DNA of 64,000 bases from contig NZ_VATA01000027.1 of the NCBI RefSeq assembly GCF_005870025.1, positions 1 to 64,000 of the forward strand, given 5' to 3'. Under the pieces are notes generated by a model. That model was not told where the DNA came from. It made no database searches and saw only the letters and a list, made by a program, of their open reading frames with translations. Positions within the stretch are counted from its first letter, which is position 1; each line of letters begins with the position of its first letter. This DNA comes from Poseidonocella sp. HB161398. GTDB lineage: Bacteria > Pseudomonadota > Alphaproteobacteria > Rhodobacterales > Rhodobacteraceae. The translations under genes and the position numbers were made by a program. This document shows, piece by piece, positions 26,189 to 34,193 of the stretch.

Positions 26189-26779
26189 ATGACGGCTGAT
26201 TCCGCAACCAGCGCCTCTTCGGAGGATGCGGCCCTGCTCGCGGCCTATGCCGCGGGCGATCCGCAGGCGGCCCGCATGCTGATGCTGCGGCTCGTCCCGC
26301 GGCTGCATGCGCTGGCGATGCGGATGCTGGGCGACCGGGCCGAGGCCGAGGATGTCGCCCAGGAAGCGATGCTGCGGCTGTGGAAGATCGCGCCGGAGTG
26401 GCGCGACATGGGCGCGGCGCCGGCCACCTGGACCTACCGGGTGGCGGCGAACTTGTGTACCGACAGGCTGAGGCGGCGCCGCCGCCAGACGCCGCTGGAG
26501 CCCGAGATGGAGCCCGAGGACGAGCGCCCGGGCACCGAGGAGCGGATGCAGGCCGAGACCCGGCGCCGCGCGCTCCAGGCCGCGCTCGGGACGCTGCCCG
26601 AGCGGCAGCGCCTGGCGGTGGTGCTGCGCCATCTCGAGGGCCGGGCCAATCCCGAGATCGCCGGGATCCTCGGCATCTCGGTGGAAGCGGTGGAGAGCCT
26701 GACGGCACGGGGCAAGCGGGCGCTGGCGAAGGCGCTCGCGGAGCAAAGGGAGGCATTGGGACTGATCGATGGCACATGA
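26189..26779 (+). CDS. ECF-type RNA polymerase sigma factor
   Basis: About 196 residues. Region 2 (about 15-85) shows LLAAYAAGDPQAARMLMLRL, LAMRMLGDRAEAEDVAQEAM and LRLWKIAPEW; region 4 (about 125-185) shows LPERQRLAVVLRHLEGRANP-EIAGILGISVEAVESL, the -35 binding helix-turn-helix. There is a charged linker but no extra domain, as in group IV sigma factors. The start at ATG 26189 was preferred over GTG 26159. The stop overlaps the following membrane gene by 11 bp. With the next two genes it forms a sigma / short membrane protein / periplasmic sensor cassette like CnrHYX of Cupriavidus. Confidence 0.9.
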   Translation: MTADSATSASSEDAALLAAYAAGDPQAARMLMLRLVPRLHALAMRMLGDRAEAEDVAQEAMLRLWKIAPEWRDMGAAPATWTYRVAANLCTDRLRRRRRQTPLEPEMEPEDERPGTEERMQAETRRRALQAALGTLPERQRLAVVLRHLEGRANPEIAGILGISVEAVESLTARGKRALAKALAEQREALGLIDGT

Positions 26780-27140
26780 GCATGATACCGGACTGGACGA
26801 TGCCGCTCTCGACCGTCTCCTGGCGGAGATGCGGCACGCGCCCGAGCTGCCCTCGGCGGCCCTGCTGGCGCGGATCGAGGCGGATGCGGCGCGGATCCAG
26901 GACGAGCGCCGGGCGGCTGCCGCTCCGCGCGGCCGCGGCTGGCTGGACGGGATCGGCGCGCTGGCGGCGCGCCTGGCGCTGCCCACCGGGCTGGTGGCGG
27001 CCGGGCTGGCCGGGCTCTGGATCGGGCTCTCGGCCGGGACCGGGGCCGGGTTCACCGGCGCCTCGGTCTATGACAGCGCCTTCGGGCTGCAGATGATCTA
27101 CGAATTTCCGGCCCTGGCCGGGCTCTTGCCGGAGGGATGA
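26769..27140 (+). CDS. Short membrane protein, candidate anti-sigma factor
   Basis: 123 residues. About 75 cytoplasmic residues, charged and helical (LDRLLAEMRHAPELPSAALL, then ARIEADAARIQ), are followed by one transmembrane helix (LALPTGLVAAGLAGLWIGLS, about 77-96) and a short periplasmic tail with a few aromatic residues. There is no zinc-binding anti-sigma motif. The topology, a short N-terminal peptide on the sigma side and one helix, is that of CnrY-like anti-sigma factors. It overlaps both the sigma gene (11 bp) and the sensor gene (ATGA). Function is inferred from context. Confidence 0.6.
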   Translation: MAHEHDTGLDDAALDRLLAEMRHAPELPSAALLARIEADAARIQDERRAAAAPRGRGWLDGIGALAARLALPTGLVAAGLAGLWIGLSAGTGAGFTGASVYDSAFGLQMIYEFPALAGLLPEG

Positions 27141-27679
27141 GCATGAGCGCAACCGCATCGCCGCGCCGGAGGCTGGCCTGGCGCATCCTCACCGGGCTGT
27201 CGCTGGCGCTCAACGTGCTGGTGATCGCCGCGGTGGCGGGCCTGGTCCTGTCGCGGCATTCCTTCGACGGCGACCGGCCGCCGCCGATGCGCCCGGGCTT
27301 CGTCGCACCGATGATCGGCGTGCTGCCGCCTGCGGACCGGCGCGCGGTGATCTCCGAGCTGCACGGGATCGGCCGCGAGGCGGGGGTGACCCGGGCCGCC
27401 CAGTCCGAGATCCGCGCGGACGTGATCGCGCTTCTGGAGGCGGAGCCCTTCGACCCCGCGGCGCTGGAGGCGCTGCTCGACAGCGCCAATGACCGCTTCA
27501 CCGGCTTCACCGAGGCGTCGCACCGGGTGATCGCCGCGCGGCTGGCGCAGATGTCGCCGCAGGAGCGGGCCGGCTATGTCGACCGGCTGAAGCGCTTCGG
27601 CACCTACCGGGACGGCAAGCCGCATGACGGCGACCGCGACTGGCACGGCGGCCGGGGGCACCCGCCGGAGCGCGACTGA
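27137..27679 (+). CDS. Periplasmic heavy-metal-sensor-like protein (CnrX/ZraP fold)
   Basis: 180 residues with an N-terminal membrane anchor (about 15-36, LSLALNVLVIAAVAGLVL). The periplasmic part has the helical-hairpin pattern of Metal_resist/Spy-ZraP-CnrX proteins: LPPADRRAVISELHGIG, RAAQSEIRADVIALLEAEPF and LDSANDRFTGFTEASHRVIA, then RLAQMSPQERAGYVDRLKRF. The tail is His/Asp-rich (KPHDGDRDWHGGRGH), a plausible metal site. The gene overlaps its neighbour (ATGA) and has GGAGGG just before the start. In Cnr-type systems the sensor binds Ni/Co and frees the sigma factor; which metal, if any, is bound here is unknown. Confidence 0.75.
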   Translation: MSMSATASPRRRLAWRILTGLSLALNVLVIAAVAGLVLSRHSFDGDRPPPMRPGFVAPMIGVLPPADRRAVISELHGIGREAGVTRAAQSEIRADVIALLEAEPFDPAALEALLDSANDRFTGFTEASHRVIAARLAQMSPQERAGYVDRLKRFGTYRDGKPHDGDRDWHGGRGHPPERD

Positions 27680-29625
27680 GCGCTGGCGGATGGCGCCCGG
27701 CACTCGGCGCGGCGCTCCGGGAGGCGCCACGCGAGATGTCCGGCGCGGCATCGGACATGCCGCCGGTCAGGTCCAGCGGGCCGCTCTGCGCGACACGGGA
27801 CTTTCAAGAGCCGACAGGACGCCTGTCCGCGCGTCGCCCGGATTTCCTCGCTCCAGGGGCGAGGTTCCCGGCCCCCGGAATGCAGTCCGTTCCGGGCGCG
27901 CGTGTCATCCAACTTCAGCAGGCCGTCCATGTCGCGCCCGGCCGTGCCTGTTCCATCGGGGCGGGAACCGTCGGACCCGGCTTTGAAGGCAGCGCGTGCG
28001 CGATTTCCGGCCGGCCGGTGGCGCAGATGACGGCTACCAGGACGGAAGAGGCGCCCGAAGGGCCAAGCTGCTCATGAGGCCCCTCCATTCCGCTTGCGCG
28101 GACCCGCCGCGGAGCAAGCAGGCTGGGCCGACGGCTTCTCCCTCGCCATTGCCCTTCGACGGGGGACCGGCTGGGCCGGTGCCGAGCCCCGGAAATGGGG
28201 GCGCGAGCGGAAGCGGGCGCGCATGGCCAACCGGCTGGAACTCCGGATGGCAGCGGCAGAGAGGGACAGGGCGATGCGCCGGGGCACGGTTCTGGGGCCG
28301 GCCTCGGGTCTGCGGGACCTGGTCGAAACGCCCGGCGCTGGCCCGGGCAGGCAGCATTTCCGCCAGGAGGCCGAGCCATGCGGCGACGGAGTCCGCCGCC
28401 AGCTCCGCGAGGCGGGCCGCGACTGCATGGTGGCGGCCGACATTGGGGAAGGGTGCATGTCGCCCCGCGCGCGGGGCTGGCGGAGTTCCCGGCCAGGCGG
28501 GACGGAGCCGACCAGATCCTCCCGCGGATCCCGCCGCGCGGAACGATCGCCACGTTGAAAATCGACGGAGCGCATGACACGTGTCGCTCTGATGCGGCCA
28601 TTCCCGATCACGGCCACTCGCCGGAGGGGCCGCGCCAGGAAGCCCGGCAGCCATCAGCCGCAACGAGACGCGGCGCGCGGCCACGCGTCCGGGCAGGTCC
28701 CTCTGGCTGGTTCGACCGGGCCGGCACACCCGAAGTCGCATCGCAACCCGGAGGAACCGCCTCGACGCCTTCGGCGAGAAGAATCCATGGCGTGATCCCG
28801 AAAGACAGCTTGTCGGCATCCGCATTGTTCGCAGGGGCGCTCGGGGGCCGTGGCGCCCGCCGCGTCGTCACGAACCGCAGCTTGGCCGTCTGTATGCGCA
28901 GGAGCGAAACCATCGCCTGAGGTCAACGGGAAAGGGCCATTCAGGCCGGGCTCGGGATAGTGCGGCTGCGCCCGTTGAAGGCGCAGGACACGGGCGCCTG
29001 CATTCCGTCCGGGCGTTGCCGCAAGCTGGCGGTCCCGCATGGCAAGAGAGGGGGGGAGGCACCGGTTCCGGATCGACTGTGTTCGCGCGGTCTCCCGGAC
29101 GGACGGCGCGCGGTCCGCCGAGACCGGTGCCCGCCTGTCTGCACGTCGGCCATCCTCCTTGCCGCAACGGGCTTGTCGGGGCCGGGGCGCTGGCGCCGGA
29201 GGCGCATCCGGCAAGTGACCGGGCGCGGCCATGGCTGCATGAGCGTAGCACAGCCAGCCGGCATCGCGTGGCGGCGGCGCGCGGCAGGCATGGCTCAAAC
29301 CCATCGCGCTCGGCGAAAATCCAGGCGCCGCCGCCGCAGCGCACGGACCGAGGGGGCATCGCCGGTTCGTCGGAGGCCGTCCATCTAGGAAGGAGAGCGG
29401 TTCGACGGCAATGTGCCCATCCCGTGGCTGACCGGCGTGGCCCGGCCGGGTCCGCGGCACCGCACGGTAGGGCGGCGCGACCTTTCCCGGGCAGACGGGC
29501 CAGCCGCCATCAGTCCTTGGCCTTGGCCCGGAAGCGGCATGGGCATCGCGGCGGGCTGCCCGGGTCAGGCCGCATGGCTGTTCCAGAGGCGGTTGCCAGC
29601 TGGCGCGCCGCGGGGCTCGGCCGCG
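27680..29625. other. 1.95-kb region with no convincing gene
   Basis: Many open frames overlap here on both strands, but none looks like a protein: their translations are Arg/Pro/Gly-rich, lack hydrophobic cores or motifs, and no frame shows consistent third-position GC bias. No RNA gene, repeat or mobile element was recognised. It may be decayed coding DNA or a long regulatory or structural spacer between the sigma-factor operon and the PleD-like gene. Confidence 0.5.
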
Positions 29626-31050
29626 CTACGCTGCGGAGCGGCCGATTTTCACGGTGTTCCGGCCCTGCGCCTTGGCGCGGTAGAGCGCGCGGTCGGCTTG
29701 TTCCATCAGCGCCCGCATCGCCAGGCCGGGCGCCTGCAGGGCGCCGGGGGCGCGGAAGGCGGGGATGTCGGCCATGGCAATGCCGATGCTGACCGTCACC
29801 GCCAGGCGCTCGGGCCCGGCGGCCACCGGCCGGTCGGCCATCACCCGCCGCAGCCGCGCCGCCGCCCGGCGGACATTGTCGAGATCGGTCTCGGGCATCG
29901 CGATCAGGAACTCCTCGCCGCCGATCCGCGCCAGCAGGTCCTGCTCGCGGACATTCTCCGCCAGCCGCGCCGCGGTCTCGACCAGCACCTGGTCGCCCGT
30001 CGCGTGGCCATAGGTGTCGTTGACCAGCTTGAACCGGTCGAGATCGACCATCATCAGCGCGAAGCGCCGTCCCGTCTGCACCGCGCGCGCGGCGATCCGG
30101 TCGAGATGGGGCATGGCGTAGCGCCGGTTGTAGAGCCCGGTCAGCGGATCGCGCATCGCCTCGCGCAGGCCGTCCTGCACGCGGTTGCGCAGCCGGTCGC
30201 CGTCGCGCTTGCGCGCCAGCTGGAGCGTGCAGCGCAGCGCCAGCTCCTCGACCGCGAAGCCGTGGCGCATCACGTCGCTGGCGCCGATATCGAGCGCCAT
30301 GGCCATCCGCCGCGCGACGCTCTCGCTGCCGCCCGGGCCGGGACCGCCGACCAGGATCGCGGCGGCGGTGCGGGTGGCGCCGCGGCTGCGCAGCTCCGCC
30401 AGGAAGCGCAGGCTGTCATCGGGCGCCTCCGGGCTGTCCTCGACGACGTAGAGCTCGGGCCCGGGCCCGTCCTCTGCGCTGCCGGTCAGGACGGCCTGCG
30501 GCGCGTGCCAGTCGAGCCGGTGGGGCAGCAGCGGCGTCAGCGCCGCGCGCCAGGCCCGTCCCTTGACCGCCTGCTGGGTGACCAGCGCGATGGTGGCGGG
30601 CCGGTGGAAGGCCGCGCGGTCCTCGCCGAGGCCGAGCTGCTGCTCGGTCAGGCTGCGCGCGGCGAATTCGTCGAGCGCCCCGCGATGGCGCAGCAGGCAG
30701 CGGATGCGCGCCTGCAGGAATCCCTCCTGCGCGCCGGGGTCGAGCGCGTCCTCCGCCCCGGCGAGGAGCGCGTCGCGGACGGTGTCCGGCGAGAAGGAGC
30801 GGGTGAGAATCAGCACCGGAATGCCGCGGCTGGCAGGGGCGGCGGCGAGGCGGCGCGCCATGTCGCAGGCATCCTCCCCGGCGAGTCCGGGGCCGAGCAG
30901 GATCAGGTCGGGCCGGTTCTCGGCCGCGCGGGCGAGCGCCTCGCCGGGGCCGTCGGCCTGGACTGCGGAGTGGCAGGAGGCCGTCACCCGGCTGCGCAGC
31001 ACGATGCGGTTCGCGGCCACGGGGTCGATGACGAGGATCTGGCCCGGCAT
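29626..31050 (-). CDS. PleD-like diguanylate cyclase (REC-REC-GGDEF), receiver site lost
   Basis: 474 residues: receiver 1 (about 1-120), receiver-like adaptor (about 150-270) and a GGDEF domain (about 300-474). The cyclase looks active: DPLTGLYNRRYAMPHLDRIA, MMVDLDRFKLVNDTYGH and GGEEF (about 377-381). An RxxD inhibitory site (REQD) precedes GGEEF at the usual distance. In receiver 1 the phospho-acceptor position reads DLILLGPGLAGED, with Gly53 where PleD has Asp53, and the acidic pocket has only one Asp (VIDP). It should make c-di-GMP but cannot be phosphorylated in the normal way. Transcribed divergently from the DUF3572 gene. Confidence 0.9.
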   Translation of the reverse strand: MPGQILVIDPVAANRIVLRSRVTASCHSAVQADGPGEALARAAENRPDLILLGPGLAGEDACDMARRLAAAPASRGIPVLILTRSFSPDTVRDALLAGAEDALDPGAQEGFLQARIRCLLRHRGALDEFAARSLTEQQLGLGEDRAAFHRPATIALVTQQAVKGRAWRAALTPLLPHRLDWHAPQAVLTGSAEDGPGPELYVVEDSPEAPDDSLRFLAELRSRGATRTAAAILVGGPGPGGSESVARRMAMALDIGASDVMRHGFAVEELALRCTLQLARKRDGDRLRNRVQDGLREAMRDPLTGLYNRRYAMPHLDRIAARAVQTGRRFALMMVDLDRFKLVNDTYGHATGDQVLVETAARLAENVREQDLLARIGGEEFLIAMPETDLDNVRRAAARLRRVMADRPVAAGPERLAVTVSIGIAMADIPAFRAPGALQAPGLAMRALMEQADRALYRAKAQGRNTVKIGRSAA

Positions 31051-31163
31051 TCCGGCAATCTCCAGAATTGAATGCTCTCGAGCTTCACATTCCCACGGAA
31101 GAAGTTAAGGAAGCCTTGACCATTTTAGCCGAAATACCAACGTCCAGACCGGAGGCTGCTGCC

Positions 31164-31442
31164 ATGGACCTTGATAACGCTTCTGCCGTCGCGCTGGCGG
31201 CGGTTGCCTGGATCGCGTCCGAGGAGGACATGCTGCCGGTCTTCCTTAACGCGTCGGGCATGCCCGCCGAGGGGCTGCGCACCGGGCTCGAGGACCCGCA
31301 TGTGCTGGCGGCGGTGCTCGACTTCCTGCTGATGGACGATGCCTGGGTGCTGGCGGCGGCCGCGCAGGCCGGGCGGGACCCGCATGATTTCGCCCGCGCG
31401 CGGCAGGCGCTGCCGGGCGGGAACCTGCCGCATTGGACGTGA
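31164..31442 (+). CDS. DUF3572 domain protein
   Basis: 92 residues, all helical in appearance: ASAVALAAVAWIASEEDMLP, then VFLNASGMPAEGLRTGLEDP, and VLDFLLMDDAWVLAAAAQAG, the family's conserved end. Function is unknown. The start at ATG 31164 has GGAGG at 31151-31155; the frame is open back to 31068 but without ribosome site. It precedes the HAD phosphatase by 85 bp on the same strand. Confidence 0.9.
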   Translation: MDLDNASAVALAAVAWIASEEDMLPVFLNASGMPAEGLRTGLEDPHVLAAVLDFLLMDDAWVLAAAAQAGRDPHDFARARQALPGGNLPHWT

Positions 31443-31527
31443 GATCCGCCGCAGCGCCGGGCGGGACCGGCTTTCTTGTACGGCGGCCCGGTTCCATGGC
31501 ATACTGGCGTCACTGGGAGGAGCGCTA

Positions 31528-32241
31528 ATGATCAAGACAGTCCTTTTCGACAAGGACGGGACGCTGTTTGACTTTCGGGCTACTTGGGGCGGCTGGGCCG
31601 CTTCGTTTCTTCTGGAACTGAGTTCGGACGACCAGGCAAAGGCCGCGCAGATGGCCGAGTCCGTGGGCTTCGATCTTCGGGACCGCAGCTTCGAGGAAGA
31701 CAGCGTTCTCATCGGCGGGACGCCGGGCGACATCGTCCGGCAGCTTCTGCCGTATGTGCCGGGGGTATCGGCTGCCGGACTGGTGTCGCGGATGAACATG
31801 ATGGCGGCCTCGGCGCCGCAATGCGAAGCAGCGCCGCTCTTGCCGCTGCTGGCCGGGCTGCGCGATCGCGGCCTGTCCCTGGGGGTGATCACGAATGATG
31901 CCCGGGCTCCGGCGATGGCGCATCTGCGCGCGGCCGGGATCGCGGGCCTCTTCGACGGGGTGATCGGCAGCGACTGCGGCTTCGGCCAGAAGCCGGGGCC
32001 GGGGCAGATCCTGGCCTATCTGGAGAAGACCGGGGCGGATCCGTCGGAGACCGTCATGGTCGGCGACGCCCCGCATGACATGATGGCCGCGCGGGCGGCG
32101 GGCTGCCACCGGGTGGGGGTGCTGACCGGCCCTTCGACGCGGCAGCAGCTGGCCCCCCTGGCCAGCGCCGTGCTGCCTGACATCTCGGCGCTGCCGGGGT
32201 GGCTCGACCGCATGGAAGATGCCCGCCACAACGCGGCCTGA
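31528..32241 (+). CDS. HAD family hydrolase (phosphoglycolate-phosphatase-like)
   Basis: 237 residues. HAD motifs: I TVLFDKDGTLFDF (about 3-15; nucleophile Asp9 and Asp11), II LGVITNDARAP (about 119-129), III Lys in GFGQKPGPGQ (about 155) and IV ETVMVGDAPHDMMAARAAGC (about 175-194). A helical cap (C1) lies between motifs I and II. It probably removes phosphate from a small metabolite such as phosphoglycolate. Start fixed by GGGAGGAG at 31515-31522. Confidence 0.9.
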   Translation: MIKTVLFDKDGTLFDFRATWGGWAASFLLELSSDDQAKAAQMAESVGFDLRDRSFEEDSVLIGGTPGDIVRQLLPYVPGVSAAGLVSRMNMMAASAPQCEAAPLLPLLAGLRDRGLSLGVITNDARAPAMAHLRAAGIAGLFDGVIGSDCGFGQKPGPGQILAYLEKTGADPSETVMVGDAPHDMMAARAAGCHRVGVLTGPSTRQQLAPLASAVLPDISALPGWLDRMEDARHNAA

Positions 32242-32380
32242 CGGGCCGGGACAGGGAAGATTTCCCTAAAAATTTCGGGGCCTGGCCGGAACGCGGCGCG
32301 TCCGGCCCCCCGGCATTTAGCGGCGTGTTAACTGAGCGATCCTAGGATTCCCGCGAGAGAAGCGGGACAGGACAGCCGGG

Positions 32381-32965
32381 GTGCACGGGCTCATCAACAA
32401 GTCGATCCAATGCTTCCTGCGCGACACATACGGCGCAGGGCTGTGGGCACGCGTGGCGCAGCGGGCCGATCTCGACCCGGCGGGGTTCGAGGCGATGCTC
32501 CTCTATGACGACGCCCTGGCCGGGCAGGTGCTGGAGGTGGCGGCCGAGCTTCTGGCGAAGCCGCGCGACTGCCTGCTGGAGGATCTGGGGACCTACCTGG
32601 TCTCGCATCCCAATCTGGAACCGGTGCGGCGGCTGCTGCGCTTCGGCGGGGCGAGATTCGCCGATTTCCTGCATTCGCTCGACGAACTGCCGGACCGTGC
32701 GCGGCTGGCGGTGCCAGAGCTTGACCTGCCGCGGCTGGAGCTGGTGCAGATCGACGAGGCGACCTTCCGGCTCGACTGCGAAAGGCGGCTGCCGGGATTC
32801 GAGCATGTGCTGGTCGGGCTGATGCGCACCATGGCCGACGATTACGGCGCGCTCGTCATCATGGAGTGCCTGCCGCCCGACGAGGCGCTCGCCCATGTCT
32901 CCATCCGGCTGATCGACAACGGCTTCGCCAGCGGGCGCAGCTTCGAGCTGGCCGCGGGAAGCTAG
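32381..32965 (+). CDS. H-NOX family protein lacking the heme ligand
   Basis: 194 residues, GTG start, the length of a stand-alone H-NOX (HNOB) domain. The fold is recognisable: MHGLINKSIQCFLRDTYGAG at the N terminus, RRLLRFGGARFADFLHSLDE, then LVGLMRTMADDYGALVIME. In heme-binding H-NOX proteins the proximal ligand is a His around 102-103 and the propionate-binding motif is YxSxR at 131-135. Here the His position is Pro104 (LDELPDRAR) and the motif is LxCxR (Leu131, Cys133, Arg135). Heme binding is therefore doubtful. It precedes an HNOBA-GGDEF cyclase by 6 bp; in other bacteria H-NOX proteins control such cyclases in response to NO. Here Cys133 or another cue might be sensed. Confidence 0.85.
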   Translation: MHGLINKSIQCFLRDTYGAGLWARVAQRADLDPAGFEAMLLYDDALAGQVLEVAAELLAKPRDCLLEDLGTYLVSHPNLEPVRRLLRFGGARFADFLHSLDELPDRARLAVPELDLPRLELVQIDEATFRLDCERRLPGFEHVLVGLMRTMADDYGALVIMECLPPDEALAHVSIRLIDNGFASGRSFELAAGS

Positions 32966-32971
32966 CGCGGG

Positions 32972-34042
32972 ATGGCGCTGCGGCTGGACCCGTCCGCGCT
33001 CGACGCGCTCATGCCGATGAACCTGCTGGCGGGTCCCGAGGGGCGCATCCTGCATGTCGGCCCGACCCTGGCGAAGACCCGGCCGGAGGGCTATTTCCTC
33101 GGCGAGGACCTGTTCCGCCTGTTCCGCTTCAAGCGCCCCCGCGAGGTGGCCGGACCAGAGGCGCTGCGCGCCGCGGCGGGCACGCCGCTGCGGCTCTGGT
33201 TCCGCGACGATCCGCAGACCCAGCTGCGCGGCGAGGCCACGGCCTGCCTCGATGGCGGGCTGCTGCTGAACCTGTCCTTCGGCCTCTACGTCTTCGAGGC
33301 GATCGGCCATTACGCGCTGAATGCCTGCGATTTCGCCACCACCGACCCGACGATGGAGATGCTCTACCTGGTGGAGGCGAAATCGGCGGCAATGGATGCC
33401 TCCAACGACCTGACGCTGCGGCTGCAGGCGGCGCGGATCGCGGCAGAGGAGCAGGCCTTCACCGACACGCTGACCGGGCTGAAGAACCGCCGCGCGCTCG
33501 ACCTGGTGCTCGGCCGCTACCGGCGGCAGGGAACGGGCTTCACGCTGATGGGGATCGATCTCGACTACTTCAAGCGGGTGAATGACACGATGGGCCATGC
33601 AGCCGGCGACCAGGTGCTGCAGCATGTCGCCCGGCTGATGCTGGCGCGCACCGGCGAGGGCGACACGCTGGTGCGCACCGGCGGCGACGAGTTCATGGTG
33701 ATCCTCAAGGACGAGACCGATGCCGCGGCGCTTCTGCCCCGGGCCGAGGAGATGATCGCCGCGCTGGAGGCGCCGATCGCGCTGCCCGACGGCGCCTGCC
33801 AGGTCTCGGCCAGCATCGGCCTCTGCGCCAGCACCCAGTTCGACCGCTGGGAGCCGCGCCAGATCCTGGTCGATGCCGATGCCGCGCTCTATGCCGCCAA
33901 GCGGGCCGGGCGCTCGCAGGTGGCGGTCTATGCCCCGGGGATGGAGCCCTCGGGCGAGACGCCCGACGACAAGGCGGCGCGGCTGCTGGCCCGGCCGGTC
34001 GCGCCCGCGCCGCCGCCGGTCAGGACCCGTCCCGGGCGCTAG
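32972..34042 (+). CDS. HNOBA-GGDEF diguanylate cyclase
   Basis: 356 residues. The N-terminal part (about 10-125) looks like the PAS-like HNOBA domain that associates with H-NOX (MPMNLLAGPEGRILHVGPTL, then GEDLFRLFRFKRPREV). A helical linker (about 140-165) leads to the GGDEF domain: DTLTGLKNRRALD, MGIDLDYFKRVNDTMGH and GGDEF (about 237-241). The catalytic motif is intact. The product-inhibition site RxxD is not: the aligned residues are GEGD. The first bases lie 6 bp past the H-NOX gene, so the pair is an operon. The last 23 bp overlap the convergent TRAP-linked small membrane gene. Confidence 0.9.
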   Translation: MALRLDPSALDALMPMNLLAGPEGRILHVGPTLAKTRPEGYFLGEDLFRLFRFKRPREVAGPEALRAAAGTPLRLWFRDDPQTQLRGEATACLDGGLLLNLSFGLYVFEAIGHYALNACDFATTDPTMEMLYLVEAKSAAMDASNDLTLRLQAARIAAEEQAFTDTLTGLKNRRALDLVLGRYRRQGTGFTLMGIDLDYFKRVNDTMGHAAGDQVLQHVARLMLARTGEGDTLVRTGGDEFMVILKDETDAAALLPRAEEMIAALEAPIALPDGACQVSASIGLCASTQFDRWEPRQILVDADAALYAAKRAGRSQVAVYAPGMEPSGETPDDKAARLLARPVAPAPPPVRTRPGR

Positions 34043-34178
34043 CGATGAAGTCCCGTGCCGCCAGCAGGATGACGATGGCGGTGACGGCGATCAGGTCCCA
34101 GTGCGGCACGTGCCACACCAGGATGCCGAGGAACCCGGCCAGCGTGGCGAAGGCGATCAGCGCCATGATCCTGTTCAT
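34020..34178 (-). CDS. Small membrane protein linked to TRAP operon, 52 aa
   Basis: The ORF MNRIMALIAFATLAGFLGIL... has two hydrophobic segments (about 4-22 and 28-42) separated by VWHVPHWD, and a charged tail (ARDFIASARDGS). Start ATG at 34176-34178 with GGGAGAG a few bases upstream, itself just after the dctM stop. It is the last gene of the dctP-dctQ-dctM operon and overlaps the 3' end of the GGDEF gene on the other strand. It may be an accessory subunit of the transporter. Confidence 0.7.
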   Translation of the reverse strand: MNRIMALIAFATLAGFLGILVWHVPHWDLIAVTAIVILLAARDFIASARDGS

Positions 34179-34193
34179 GCGGTCTCTCCCTGG

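Noticed and set aside
27680-29460. Several long open frames on both strands (up to about 270 codons)
   Set aside because: Translations are Arg/Pro/Gly-rich with no motif, they overlap each other antisense, and none has a good ribosome site. Typical of chance ORFs in GC-rich DNA.
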